Assembly: GCA_040905445.1 (NCBI GenBank)
Contig: JBBDRN010000016.1
Span: 62,001 to 126,000, forward strand
Origin: SKPT01 sp040905445
GTDB lineage: Bacteria > Planctomycetota > Phycisphaerae > Phycisphaerales > Phycisphaeraceae
Direction: 5' to 3'
DNA: 64,000 nt
The notes under the pieces are model-generated. The model had not been told where the DNA came from. It was given only the letters and a program-made list of their open reading frames with translations, and did no database searches. Both the position numbers and the translations under genes were made by a program. Positions 9,194 to 18,111 of this stretch are shown piece by piece. The first letter of the stretch is position 1, and the number at the start of each line of letters is the position of its first letter.

Positions 9194-10813
9194 ATGCGTT
9201 ATGCCGCCACGGCAGCCGTCGGCCTGGTTCTCGCCTGTGCCGCGCATGCTGGCGCCGCCGCGGCCGAGGAGGCCGGCGCGGGTGCGGCAGAGGGTGGCGC
9301 CATCGAGTTGGAGATCGGCCCCGACACGACCGTCGTGGAGGGACCGTTACGGGACGACGGCACCATCGACTACGCCGCCGCAATGAACGCGATGCTCAGC
9401 GACGGCCTGGCGCCGGAGGACAACGCGTTCGTCGAGATCGCGGCGATCACGCCCCCCGATGAGTGGCCGAGCGCGGCTCACCGGGCGCGTGTCTTCGAGA
9501 TGATCGGCGTGGATGTCCCCGGCGCTGACGCGACCTATTTCGTGCGGCTCGAGGCGTATGCCGAGCGACAGGACGAGGCGGGGTGGACTGAGCGTGTGCC
9601 GGACAATGATGCGCCACCGCGGATGGTGGCGCCCGGCGTGCCGGCGCCGCAGCAGGCGCACGAGGTGCGGTGGGAGCTCGAGCGCAGGCGGACCCAGGAG
9701 GGCCCATGGTCGGCCGAGGAGGCGCCGCTCATCGCCCAGTGGCTCGCCGACCAGCAGCCGGCACTGGATCGCCTTCAAGAGGCCGTGCGGCGCGAGGCAT
9801 TCTGGTCGCCCTACGTCGATCCGCGGTTCAACGACGGGAACATGCTCCTGGAGGTCCTGCTGCCGTAGCTGAGCGAGAGCCGGCAGCTCGGTCGGGCGGT
9901 GGCGGCGCGGACCCTTCAGCAGATCGACGCGGGCGAGCTCGACGCCGCGGCCGAGGGCGTCATCACACTCAAGCGTCTCGCCCGGCACCTCACCCGGCAG
10001 CACACGGTGATCGAGCACTTGGTCGCCGTCTCGCTGGTCGCACTTGCGCGCACGCCGACTGCGCACCTCGCCGGTCACCCGGACCTCACCGCCGAGCAGG
10101 CCCGCGCCTTCATCGCCCGGCTCGACGCGCTGAAGCCGGCCCACGACGCGTCCCGCGCGCTGGACATCGGGGAGCGGTTCATCGCCCTGGACGCCATCCA
10201 CGCGCTCGCGCGTGGCGAGGCCGAAGCCCTGGAGGACGAGCTTCCCATCGCGGTTCACGGTTTCGACGTCACGATCGCCTCGCGCGAGATGAACGCGTGG
10301 ATTGACGAACTCGTCGCCATCGCCCGCAAGCCCACCATCCGCGAGCGCCGTGCCGCCTTGCAGGCGTGGGAGGCCAGCCGCGACGAACGCTTCGAAATAT
10401 TCGACCGGGAGAACCGTGAGGCACGCCATCGCTTCCTTGCCGAGCATCGTGACGCGACGCCCGTGGAGCGTAAGACGGCGATCATCGTGCCCCTGCTCAT
10501 GTGGTCGTTTGGCGCCCTGGAATCGGCCATGTACCCCATGGACACCGGCTGGTACGGTGAGCAGCTCGACCGCGTCGCCTTCGCCCTCGCCGGCCACCGC
10601 GCGGAGACCGGTTCCTACCCCGAGTCGCTCGACGAGCTGGTGCCGGCCTGGCTCGAGGTGGTGCCGGAGGACCCGTATGCTCACGAGCCCGGCACGCCGA
10701 TCGTCTATCGCCTCGAGGACGACCGCGTCATCATCTACAGCGTCGGGCGCAACGGCGAGGATGACGGCGGTGTGGATTATCCGAGCGACCTCGCCATCGA
10801 GTGGCCGCGGTGA
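9194..10813 (+). pseudogene. Secreted planctomycete-type protein split by an in-frame TAG
   Basis: Two open stretches, 9194-9868 and from 9869 to 10813, are in the same frame and are separated only by TAG at 9866-9868 (codon 225 of 540). The first half starts at an ATG with AAAGGAAA upstream and a signal peptide (MRYAATAAVGLVLACAAHAGAAA). The second half has no good start of its own; the sequence runs on as LSESRQLGRAVAARTLQQIDAG, a helical region followed by RLARHL and a C-terminal segment (SLDELVPAWL, VYRLEDDRVIIYSVGRNGEDDGG) resembling planctomycete proteins with a pilin-like tail. From memory such families have tyrosine after LLP, so TAC/TAT to TAG is the simplest history. TAG is a normal stop elsewhere here (aroB, HNH gene), so recoding is unlikely. 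Either a young pseudogene or a sequencing error. Confidence 0.82.
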
Positions 10814-10921
10814 GCGACACGGCCGCGCGGTGAGCGAGGACCGAAGCCCATGGATTGAATTTGCGGACTGCAGGTAACATGACCTGTGGTTGGCCAGCGT
10901 TTTCACCATCAGGAGACAGCC

Positions 10922-11737
10922 ATGAACCCGCGCACGCTCCTCGCTGCCGCTCTGCTGCTCGCCCCCACCCCCGCCGTCGTTGCCGCCGAGCCTGCCCCCG
11001 CCGCCGAGATCGAGACGCGCACCGTCACCTATGAGCACGACGGCGTCGCATTCGTCGGGTATCTCGCGCAGCCCGCGGAGCTGGCCGACGACGCCGAGCG
11101 GCCGGGCGTGCTGGTCGTGCACGAATGGTGGGGCCTCAACGACTTCACCCGCGATCGCACGGAGCGGCTGGCGGAGCTTGGCTACGTCGCGTTCGCGGCC
11201 GACATGTATGGCCAGGGCGAGGCCACCGACGACCCGCAGCAGGCCGGCGCGTGGGCCGGCGCGGTGAGTAGCGACCGCGACGAGATGCGCGCCCGGGCGC
11301 AGGCGGCGCTGGATGTGCTGGCGCGCCATGACAACGTCGCCGAGGACCAGCTCGCGGCCATCGGCTTCTGCTTCGGCGGCACGACGGCCGTCGAGCTCGG
11401 CTACGCGGCGGAACACCTCAAGGGCGTCGTCAGCTTCCATGGCAACCCGCAGCCGGCGCGCGAGCAGGATGAAAACATCAACGCCAGCTTTCTCATCCTC
11501 CACGGCGCGGCCGACCCGCTCGTCAGCGACGAAGACCTCGACGCGTTCGCCCAGCCGCTGATGCAGCGCGAGCTCGAGCACCGGATCGTGCGCTACGACG
11601 GGGCGCGGCATAGCTTCACCAACCCAGCCGCTGACGGCCTGGACAACGACGCGGCGGCCTACCACGCCGACGCGGCGGAGCGGGCGTGGCACGAGATGCA
11701 GGCGCTTTTCGAGGATCTGTTCGGTGAAGGCGACTGA
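10922..11737 (+). CDS. Exported dienelactone hydrolase-family protein
   Basis: A 271-aa alpha/beta hydrolase of the dienelactone hydrolase family with a signal peptide (residues 1-22, ending VVAAEP). The catalytic triad is readable: nucleophile cysteine in GFCFGG at about residue 145, aspartate in GAADPLVSDED, and histidine in GARHSFTNP. The HEWWGL motif near residue 65 is also typical. Export to the periplasm is common for planctomycete members. The substrate is unknown; family members cleave lactones or esters. The ATG at 10922 follows AGGAGACAGCC. Confidence 0.92.
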   Translation: MNPRTLLAAALLLAPTPAVVAAEPAPAAEIETRTVTYEHDGVAFVGYLAQPAELADDAERPGVLVVHEWWGLNDFTRDRTERLAELGYVAFAADMYGQGEATDDPQQAGAWAGAVSSDRDEMRARAQAALDVLARHDNVAEDQLAAIGFCFGGTTAVELGYAAEHLKGVVSFHGNPQPAREQDENINASFLILHGAADPLVSDEDLDAFAQPLMQRELEHRIVRYDGARHSFTNPAADGLDNDAAAYHADAAERAWHEMQALFEDLFGEGD

Positions 11738-11861
11738 TTGCACCGCTTCAGCGCTGCGGCCTCAGCAGCAGCACGCCGCCCGATGGCTCAAATTCCCCGG
11801 CACCCGGGGCCGGGCCGAGGCTATCATCGGCAACCCGCCGGCCGCGGCCCGGAGACGTGCC

Positions 11862-12560
11862 ATGGTCACGCCCCGACTCGGAGTTCTGCTGATGTTAACC
11901 GTCTTCGCCCTGTTCGCCGCCGCGTGCGGCGACACCGCCCCCGCCCCACCCGACCCCGCCGACCCCGCCAGTTCGCTGCCGCGGCCCGAGGTCGGTGATG
12001 AGCCGGCGCTGGCCGGCGAGCACGAGCGGCGCGAGGCGGTGTTTGCCGGCGGCTGCTTCTGGTGCGTCGAGGCGGTCTTCGAGCAGCTCGCCGGCGTCTA
12101 CGGCGTGACGTCCGGGTATGCCGGCGGCCGGGCCGACGAAGCCAGCTACCAGGCGGTCGCGTCGGGCCAGACGGATCACGCGGAGGTCGTGCATATCGCG
12201 TACGACCCGGCGCGGATCAGCTACGCCACGCTGCTGCGCGTCTTCTTTGCAACGCATGACCCCACGCAGCTCAACCGCCAGGGCCCCGACCGCGGCAGGC
12301 AGTATCGCTCGGCCGTGTTCTACGCCCACGACTGGCAGCGCGAGCAGGCGCAGGCATACATCGACCAGCTCAACGAGGCGGGGATCTACCCGCAGCCGAT
12401 CGTCACGACACTCGAGCCGCTCGCGGCGTTCTTCCCGGCCGAGGCGTTTCACCAGGACTTCGTCGCCAACAACCCGGACCACCCGTACGTGCGGGCGTGG
12501 GCGCTGCCCAAGATCGAAAAGGTGCAGGACACGTTCGGTGATGCGCTGCGCGAGGAGTGA
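11862..12560 (+). CDS. msrA: Peptide-methionine (S)-S-oxide reductase, exported
   Basis: A 232-aa enzyme that reduces methionine-S-sulfoxide in proteins. The catalytic GGCFWC motif is at about residue 64 and the rest of the MsrA fold follows (VTSGYAGG, QTDHAEVV, RQYRSAVFY). The N-terminus is a signal sequence (VLLMLTVFALFAAACGD) with a cysteine where a lipoprotein would be cut, although the -3 residue is alanine rather than the usual leucine, so lipidation is probable but not certain. A surface or periplasmic location would suit repair of exported proteins. ATG at 11862 has GGAG upstream; an upstream in-frame ATG at 11724 would bury the signal peptide. Confidence 0.95.
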   Translation: MVTPRLGVLLMLTVFALFAAACGDTAPAPPDPADPASSLPRPEVGDEPALAGEHERREAVFAGGCFWCVEAVFEQLAGVYGVTSGYAGGRADEASYQAVASGQTDHAEVVHIAYDPARISYATLLRVFFATHDPTQLNRQGPDRGRQYRSAVFYAHDWQREQAQAYIDQLNEAGIYPQPIVTTLEPLAAFFPAEAFHQDFVANNPDHPYVRAWALPKIEKVQDTFGDALREE

Positions 12561-12965
12561 TCGCACGCCGTCTGCGCGCGGCGCGGCCGCGACGGCGCGA
12601 TCCGCTTCGCCACGAGCAGGCGATCGGGGCGAGGCGGGGGGCGGCGCCGGATGCGCGCTGCCGCCTGGGGTCGAGCCTGTTGCGGGCTGAGTTGCGGCAA
12701 GTCCGGCGTGGCGTGTCACAACGGGGTGGGTCAAGCAATAAGCCACACGTGTGTTTGTCGGCATGCTGCCGGGTGCGCGATCGGCGGGCGCGGGGCGTGG
12801 GGACGACGCTGGGTCGCGGGAGGGGGACGATGGGTGGTGGCGGTGGTTGGGCGCGTGGCGCGCTCAGGGCATGTCTTAGCGCAACTTAGTGTGTTCTAGT
12901 TCTTTACCGGAAGCTCCCGCCACCTAGCGTGTCCCATGATGACGGGGAGCGAGGAAGGCCGAGCC
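12561..12965 (+). other. 405-bp gap upstream of the coiled-coil/mamK pair
   Basis: No convincing gene is seen; short open frames here have no ribosome site or recognisable sequence. The gap must hold the promoter for the next gene. Near its end, TTTACCGGAAG (12903-12913) is identical to a stretch at 13782-13792 upstream of the mamK-like gene, and may be a shared control site. Confidence 0.4.
12903..12913 (+). promoter_or_regulatory. TTTACCGGAAG motif, copy 1
   Basis: An 11-base sequence identical to 13782-13792. It lies 53 bases before the coiled-coil gene start. Two identical copies in the leaders of two neighbouring genes suggest a common regulator or promoter element; chance cannot be excluded. 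Confidence 0.3.
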
Positions 12966-13718
12966 ATGGTAAGAGCAGACACGCCGCACGAGCAGCAGCC
13001 GCAGCACGAGCTTCGGGGTGCCGGGCCGTCCCCGCCGCCTCCTTCGTCGCCGCAGGCGACGGTGGAGGCCTGGTCGCGTCCGCCGCGCGAGTCGGACGGG
13101 CAGGCGGTGTCGGGTTCGGCGCACACCGGCGCGGCCGGCGCGGAGGCGGATGCCGCCGACCGCGCATCGCAGGGCGATCGGTCGCGCATGGCGCGACAGG
13201 CGCAGCATTCCGATCTGCTTTACGACAACCTGCACCTGGCGTTCCCGCGGATGCGCAGCTTCTGGCGCGACGCGGACCCGTGGACGCGGCAGGCGTATGA
13301 GCGCTTCCGCCGGGCGCAGGGCGGCGGGCGGGCCAACGGCGGGATGCTGCGGCGGTTCGTGGTCTACCCGCTGTCGCGGATGCTCTACCCCCCGCCGGCG
13401 AGATGGGACGGCGGCGCCAACGGCGGCGCGATGCGTGACGGCAACGGCCAAGCGGATCAACGGGGACTGGCGGGCGAGATCAACCGGCTGTCCCAGGCGG
13501 TGAAGGATCTTCAGCAGTCGATTACGCAGATGGCGTCGCGGCCGATGGTGGTCGAAGGCGGCCCGGCGCGGAACCTGCGCTTCTCGCACCGGTCGCGGTC
13601 GCAGCGCAGCGAGCAGCACAGCGCGGTGCTCAAGGAGATTTTCGAGACGAACGTCGAGCTCCGCCGCGCGATCAGGGAAGGCAGGCAGGCCAGCGAACCC
13701 TCGGAGCAGGCGGCGTGA
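12966..13718 (+). CDS. Unrecognised coiled-coil protein preceding the MamK homologue
   Basis: A 250-aa soluble protein I do not recognise. Residues 1-75 are proline-, alanine- and glutamine-rich and probably disordered. A central segment (about 78-140) is more ordered: SDLLYDNLHLAFPRMRSFWRDADPWTRQAYERFRRAQ, then FVVYPLSRMLYPPP. The C-terminal 100 residues contain two predicted coiled-coil helices, EINRLSQAVKDLQQSITQM and HSAVLKEIFETNVELRRAIREG. The ATG at 12966 lies after GAGGAAGGCCGAGCC; an in-frame ATG at 12936 is possible. It lies 175 bp before the actin gene in the same direction and shares an upstream 11-base motif with it, so a filament-binding partner is a reasonable guess, not a demonstrated function. 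Confidence 0.65.
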   Translation: MVRADTPHEQQPQHELRGAGPSPPPPSSPQATVEAWSRPPRESDGQAVSGSAHTGAAGAEADAADRASQGDRSRMARQAQHSDLLYDNLHLAFPRMRSFWRDADPWTRQAYERFRRAQGGGRANGGMLRRFVVYPLSRMLYPPPARWDGGANGGAMRDGNGQADQRGLAGEINRLSQAVKDLQQSITQMASRPMVVEGGPARNLRFSHRSRSQRSEQHSAVLKEIFETNVELRRAIREGRQASEPSEQAA

Positions 13719-13781
13719 TCGCCGCGCGGCCGCGTGCGGCGTGTCGGCGCCGGCGCACGCGGGACGGTCGCTGGTGCGGAA

Positions 13782-13792
13782 TTTACCGGAAG
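13782..13792 (+). promoter_or_regulatory. TTTACCGGAAG motif, copy 2
   Basis: Second copy of the 11-base motif, 101 bases before the MamK-like gene start. It implies that the actin gene may have its own promoter in the 175-bp gap rather than depending only on read-through from the upstream gene. Confidence 0.3.
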
Positions 13793-13893
13793 GAATGTGG
13801 GATTCGGCACCCGGATAGCGTTGTCCGGCCTCGTGGACGAGTTGTGTTCAATCCCCCCGTGTTACCCAGCAAGAGGAAGAAGAGGGAAGCGTT

Positions 13894-15039
13894 ATGACTC
13901 AGACAGACGCAGCTCCAGCAGCCAAGCAATCGCCCCCGCAGCGTTCCGCAGCCCCCCGCTCGACCAAGCCGGCCGGCGGTGCGAGCCACGACGACGGCGC
14001 CGATGCCGCCGAAGTTCTGCTCATGGGCATCGACCTTGGCACGTCGCGCAGCTCGATCGTCGCCGCCGACGGCACGCGCAAGACGGTCGAAAGTTACGTC
14101 GGTTGGCCCAAGGATCCGATCAGCCGCAAGCACGTCGGCCGCGACGTGGTCTTCGGCCGCATGGCCCTTGACCACCGCCTCTCGGTGGACCTCTACCGTC
14201 CGCTCGAGCATGGTGTAATCAAGCACACGGGTGAAGGCGAGGATGACGGCGACACCTATCGGAAGAACCTGGAAGCGGCCCAGGCGCTCATCCACCACAT
14301 CGTCAGCCTCGCCGAGCCGGGGCGCGACGAAGAGCTTTACGCCGTGATCGGCGCGCCCGCGCAGGCGAGCGTGCGCAACAAGCAGGCGATCCTCGAAGCC
14401 GCCCAGGGCGTGCTCGACAGCGTGCTCATCGTCTCCGAGCCGTTCTCCGTGGCCTACGGGATGGAGCGGATCAGCGACGTGCTGGTGATCGACATCGGGG
14501 CCGGCACGACCGACCTCTGCCGCATGCACGGCACGGTGCCGGGCGATGACGACCAGATCAGCTTCCCGATCGCGGGCGACGCGATCGACCAGAAGCTCTA
14601 CGAGCTGGTTCGCAAGCGGCACCCGGATGCCCAGATCTCGCTGCACATGTGCACGCAGATCAAGGAGCAGTACGGCTTCGTGTCGTCGGCGCAGGACGCG
14701 ATCGAGGTGATGCTGCCCGTCAACGGCAAGCCGACGAAGCATGACCTGACCACGGAGGTCAAGGAGGCCTGCGAGATCATCATCGAGCCAGTCCTCGACT
14801 CGGTGCACAAGCTGATCGCCAGCTTCGACCCGGCGTTCCAGGACAAGCTGCGCAACAACATCATCCTCGCCGGCGGCGGCGCGCTCATCGATGGGCTCAA
14901 CAAGCGCATCGAGGACGGGCTCGACCGCGTCGGCGGCGGACAGGTCACCGTCGTCGATGAGCCGGTCTACTCCGGCGCCAACGGCGCGCTGCAGCTCGCC
15001 CGCGACATGCCCGCCGAGTACTGGCAGCAGGTGCAGTAA
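13894..15039 (+). CDS. MamK-family bacterial actin
   Basis: A 381-aa actin-fold ATPase expected to form cytoplasmic filaments. After a disordered N-terminal extension (residues 1-42) come phosphate-1 GIDLGTSRSS, phosphate-2 VIDIGAGTTDLC at about 200, and the adenosine motif ILAGGGALIDGL near 325. It resembles MamK of magnetotactic bacteria, as I recall it, along its length: VGWPKDPI, PLEHGV, VIGAPAQAS, IVSEPFSVAYG, GTVPGDDDQ, KEQYGFV and a terminal PAEYWQQ (MamK: PPQYWRQ). This is closer to MamK than to MreB or ParM. MamK positions magnetosomes; no other mam gene occurs in this window, so the cargo here is unknown. A strong terminator follows at 15116. The ATG at 13894 has AGAGGGAAGCGTT upstream. 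Confidence 0.9.
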   Translation: MTQTDAAPAAKQSPPQRSAAPRSTKPAGGASHDDGADAAEVLLMGIDLGTSRSSIVAADGTRKTVESYVGWPKDPISRKHVGRDVVFGRMALDHRLSVDLYRPLEHGVIKHTGEGEDDGDTYRKNLEAAQALIHHIVSLAEPGRDEELYAVIGAPAQASVRNKQAILEAAQGVLDSVLIVSEPFSVAYGMERISDVLVIDIGAGTTDLCRMHGTVPGDDDQISFPIAGDAIDQKLYELVRKRHPDAQISLHMCTQIKEQYGFVSSAQDAIEVMLPVNGKPTKHDLTTEVKEACEIIIEPVLDSVHKLIASFDPAFQDKLRNNIILAGGGALIDGLNKRIEDGLDRVGGGQVTVVDEPVYSGANGALQLARDMPAEYWQQVQ

Positions 15040-15115
15040 GCCCGCGACGGCGCGCCAGTCGGGCAGCGGCGGCCGCGACCGCCAGCCCGATGCCGCCACG
15101 ACGCCACAACCCCAC

Positions 15116-15149
15116 GCGGCACCGGCCAACACCGGTGCCGCTGTTTTTT
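15116..15149 (+). terminator. Rho-independent terminator after the MamK-like gene
   Basis: A perfect 10-bp stem (GCGGCACCGG at 15116-15125 with CCGGTGCCGC at 15132-15141), a 6-base loop and the tail TGTTTTTT. This is the clearest intrinsic terminator in the window and isolates the actin gene from the VOC gene downstream. Confidence 0.9.
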
Positions 15150-15288
15150 GCGCGCGGCGGGCACACGACTTGCCGCTCGCTGGTCGAGCGGCGGCTCCTT
15201 GTCATCGCGCACGCGACGTCGGGCAGAACTCCGCTCTACCATGGCGTCGTCCCCGCACGCCGCGCCCCGCCCCGCGAAGGAGAAGCCC

Positions 15289-15675
15289 ATGCAGATCGAG
15301 CACCTGGCCTGGAACGTCGCCGAGCCCGTCGCCATGGCCGCGTGGTACGTCGAGCACCTGGGCATGCGCGTCGTACGCGCCACGGACGCGCCGGTGCACG
15401 CCCGGTTTCTCGCCGACGCCGCCGGCGCCGTCATGGTCGAGATCTACCGCAACGAGGCAGCGCCGATCCCGGACTATGCGGCGATGAATCCGCTGGTGCT
15501 GCACCTGGCGTTTGCGAGCGAGGATGTCGACGCCGACTGCCGCCGGCTGGACGCGGCCGGCGCGAGCGTGGTGCGGCCGCCTTACACGGTGGACGGCGGC
15601 GATCGCCTGGCGATGCTGCGCGACCCGTGGGGCGTGGCGCTGCAGCTCGTCCGCCGCGCCGAGCTGATGCTCTGA
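15289..15675 (+). CDS. VOC-superfamily (glyoxalase-like) protein
   Basis: A 128-aa single-domain VOC protein: IEHLAWNVAEPVAMAAWYVEHLGMRV at the N-terminus, a paired HLAFASEDVDADCRRLDAAGA unit, and LRDPWGVALQLVRR at the end. The metal ligands of a glyoxalase-type site (His near residue 4, His in HLAF, Glu/Gln near the end) are partly present. The substrate is unknown. ATG 15289 follows GAAGGAGAAGCCC. It converges on the dioxygenase gene with only 13 bp between stops. Confidence 0.85.
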   Translation: MQIEHLAWNVAEPVAMAAWYVEHLGMRVVRATDAPVHARFLADAAGAVMVEIYRNEAAPIPDYAAMNPLVLHLAFASEDVDADCRRLDAAGASVVRPPYTVDGGDRLAMLRDPWGVALQLVRRAELML

Positions 15676-15688
15676 CGCGTGGCGTGGC

Positions 15689-16528
15689 TTACGCGGCGCC
15701 CGGTGCGTCCGCGGCCTGTGCATCTGCCGCCAGCGCCCGCTCGACCTCGTCGGGCCAGGTGCCTGCGACGCGCGTGCCGAACTCGCCCTCGCCGCCGGTC
15801 GCCTGCTCGCCGGTCAGGTGCGGCCGCAGGCCCGCCGCATAGCCGGCGCGCGCCTGCCCCTGCACCGTCGCGTTGATGAAGTGGTAGGCGACGCCGGCCC
15901 GCTCACGGTCGGAGCGGTTGGCTCGCGTGCAGTGCGGCGTGCCGTAGCAGAAGAACGCCACGCCGCCGGCGGGCAGCACGCACGGCACCGCCTTCGACTC
16001 GTCGGGATAGCAGCGGATGTGGTGATCGCTCATCGGGTCGCGCTCGTGGTCCAGCGACTGGTCGTAAACGTCGGGGATCACCTCGATCGTGCCGTTCTCC
16101 ACGGTCGCATCGTGCACGGCGATCCACATGGCGGTGCCCATCAGCGGCCGATCGATCTTGAAATAGGCGTTGTCCTGGTGCCAGTTCGTGCCCGCACCGT
16201 GCTGCGCGGGCTTGACGAAGATCTGGTCCAGGTGCAGCAGCACCGGGTCGCCGATCAGCCGGCGCACGGCGGAGATAACCGTCTCACTGAAAGGCAGCGA
16301 GCGGAAGAAGTCACTGTGCGGGTGCATCGGGCATAGCTGCAGATTCTGCCTGTCTTGCGCCCGCGTCTGGCCGTCGCCTTCCGTGCTCACGTTGCGCAGC
16401 AGCCCATCGCGCTGAAACCGCCGCACCTCCGCCTGCATCGCCTGGACCTCGCGCGGGCTGAAGAACTCCGGCACAAGCGTATAGCCATGTCGGCAAAACT
16501 GCTCAACCTGTTCATCGCTCAAGCTCAT
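15689..16528 (-). CDS. Phytanoyl-CoA dioxygenase-family protein
   Basis: A 279-aa Fe(II)/2-oxoglutarate-dependent dioxygenase of the PhyH family. The iron-binding HxD is in NWHQDNAYF at about residue 118 and the distal histidine in GTPHCTRANRSDRERAGVAYHF at about 205, where the arginine that binds 2-oxoglutarate is also expected. The family hydroxylates diverse small molecules, so the substrate is open. I start it at ATG 16528 because GGAGGTGATGCG lies just upstream; longer in-frame starts are not supported. It is divergent from the sulfatase gene. Confidence 0.92.
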   Translation of the reverse strand: MSLSDEQVEQFCRHGYTLVPEFFSPREVQAMQAEVRRFQRDGLLRNVSTEGDGQTRAQDRQNLQLCPMHPHSDFFRSLPFSETVISAVRRLIGDPVLLHLDQIFVKPAQHGAGTNWHQDNAYFKIDRPLMGTAMWIAVHDATVENGTIEVIPDVYDQSLDHERDPMSDHHIRCYPDESKAVPCVLPAGGVAFFCYGTPHCTRANRSDRERAGVAYHFINATVQGQARAGYAAGLRPHLTGEQATGGEGEFGTRVAGTWPDEVERALAADAQAADAPGAA

Positions 16529-16709
16529 CGCATCACCTCCCAGCGTTCGCATGATCCGCGGACGGCCGTCCGCGGCCGCGCCGCGCGAGGCCAAGGGCAC
16601 ACCGCCCGGGCCGTTCAGCTTACCCGATGAATTGCCGCATCGCGATGGCGGCGCCCTTGCCATGCGCGTTTCGCTGGCGACGCCCCCCACCCCACGCTAC
16701 CCTCGCACC

Positions 16710-18107
16710 ATGACCGCCGCACCACCCCGCCAGCCCGCATCGCGCCGTCCCCGCCGCCCCAACATCCTCGTCATCCTCTCCGACCAGCAGCGCTGGGACA
16801 CGCTCGGCTGCTACGGCCAGCGGCTGCCCATCTCCCCCCATCTCGACGAACTCGCCAGCGACGGCGTGCGCTTCAATCACGCCTTCACCATGCAGCCCGT
16901 CTGCGGCCCGGCCCGCTCATGCCTGCAGAGCGGCCTCTATGCCACCGAGACCGGCTGCATCACCAACAACATCGCCCTGCCCCCGGACCAGCCCACCATC
17001 GCCCGCGCGCTGACCGACGCCGGCTACGACACCGCGTACGTCGGCAAGTGGCACCTCGCCGCCGACGCCGACAACAACTACCGCACCCGCGCCATCCCCC
17101 CCGAGCGCCGCGGCGGCTGGGACGGCTACTGGCGCGCCGCCGACACCTACGAGTTCACCTCCAGCGGCTACGAAGGCTACGTCTTCGACGAAGCCGGCAA
17201 CCGCATCGACTGGGAAGGCTACCGCGTCGACAAGACCACCGACTTCGCCCTCGACTACCTGCGCGATTACGCCACGCGCCGGCCCACCGACGACGCCGGC
17301 CGCGACAAGCCCTTCGTCATGTTCCTCTCCTACCTCGACCCGCACCACCAGAACGACCTCAACCGCTACATCGGGCCCATCGGCTCCAAGCAGCGATTCG
17401 CCGACTACGACACGCCGGTCGACCTCGCCGCGTTTGACTCCACGGGCAGCCCCGGCCCCGACTGGCGGCAGCACTACCCCGACTACCTCGGCGCCTGCTG
17501 GTCCATCGACCAGAACGTCGGCCGCTTGCGCGAAGCCCTCAAGCTCCACGGCCTCGAGGATGACACACTCATCATCTACACCTCCGACCACGGCTGCCAC
17601 TTCCGCACACGCAACGGCGAGTACAAACGCTCCTGCCACGAGTCGTCGCTGCGCGTGCCGCTGATCCTCCACGGCCCGGGCTTCCGCGGCGGCCGCGTCG
17701 TCGACGAACTCGTCAGCCTCATCGACCTGCCCGCCACCGTCGTCAGCGCCGGGGGCGCGAGCCTCCCGCGCGTCGCGGGCCGGCCCCTGCAGCCGCTCGC
17801 CGTGGGCGACGCCCGTGACTGGCCGGACGATGTGTTCGTGCAGATCAGTGAGAGCCAGGTCGGCCGCGCGATCCGCACCCACCGCTGGAAATATGCCGTC
17901 GCCGACCCGGACGCCTCCCGCGACCAGCCCGGCAGCGCCCGCTACGTCGAGCAGCACCTCTACGACCTCGATGCCGACCCGGCGGAGCTCGACAACCGCG
18001 TGGCCGACCCCGCGCTGGCCGATGTGCGTGCCGAACTGGCCGCCCGGTTGAAGCGCCGCATGGCGGAGGCAGGCGAACCCGAGCCGACCATCGTGTCCGC
18101 GACGTGA
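16710..18107 (+). CDS. Sulfatase (formylglycine type)
   Basis: A 465-aa arylsulfatase-superfamily enzyme that hydrolyses sulfate esters, in planctomycetes usually of algal or animal polysaccharides. The maturation motif C-G-P-A-R (CxPxR) is at about residue 65, so an anaerobic- or FGE-type maturase must convert the cysteine to formylglycine. Metal-binding residues are visible in ILVILSDQQRWDTLGCYG at the N-terminus and YTSDHGCHF near 295; GKWHL near 115 is also typical. No clear signal peptide follows the ATG at 16710, so a cytosolic location is possible, or the true start is different (ATG 16662 in frame). The C-terminal LYDLDADPAELDNRVADP is the usual family end. Confidence 0.95.
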   Translation: MTAAPPRQPASRRPRRPNILVILSDQQRWDTLGCYGQRLPISPHLDELASDGVRFNHAFTMQPVCGPARSCLQSGLYATETGCITNNIALPPDQPTIARALTDAGYDTAYVGKWHLAADADNNYRTRAIPPERRGGWDGYWRAADTYEFTSSGYEGYVFDEAGNRIDWEGYRVDKTTDFALDYLRDYATRRPTDDAGRDKPFVMFLSYLDPHHQNDLNRYIGPIGSKQRFADYDTPVDLAAFDSTGSPGPDWRQHYPDYLGACWSIDQNVGRLREALKLHGLEDDTLIIYTSDHGCHFRTRNGEYKRSCHESSLRVPLILHGPGFRGGRVVDELVSLIDLPATVVSAGGASLPRVAGRPLQPLAVGDARDWPDDVFVQISESQVGRAIRTHRWKYAVADPDASRDQPGSARYVEQHLYDLDADPAELDNRVADPALADVRAELAARLKRRMAEAGEPEPTIVSAT

Positions 18108-18111
18108 AGAC

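Noticed and set aside
9866..9868. TAG recoding (pyrrolysine or suppressor)
   Set aside because: aroB, the HNH gene, the 56-aa gene and tsaD use TAG as terminal stop, and no pyl gene or suppressor tRNA is in the window.
12651..12899. Short open frame between msrA and the coiled-coil gene
   Set aside because: No ribosome site, biased cysteine/glycine/arginine composition and no similarity I can recognise.
13894..15039. MreB or ParM identity for the actin gene
   Set aside because: Several MamK-specific phrases and the PAEYWQQ end fit MamK; MreB would lack them and ParM is more distant.
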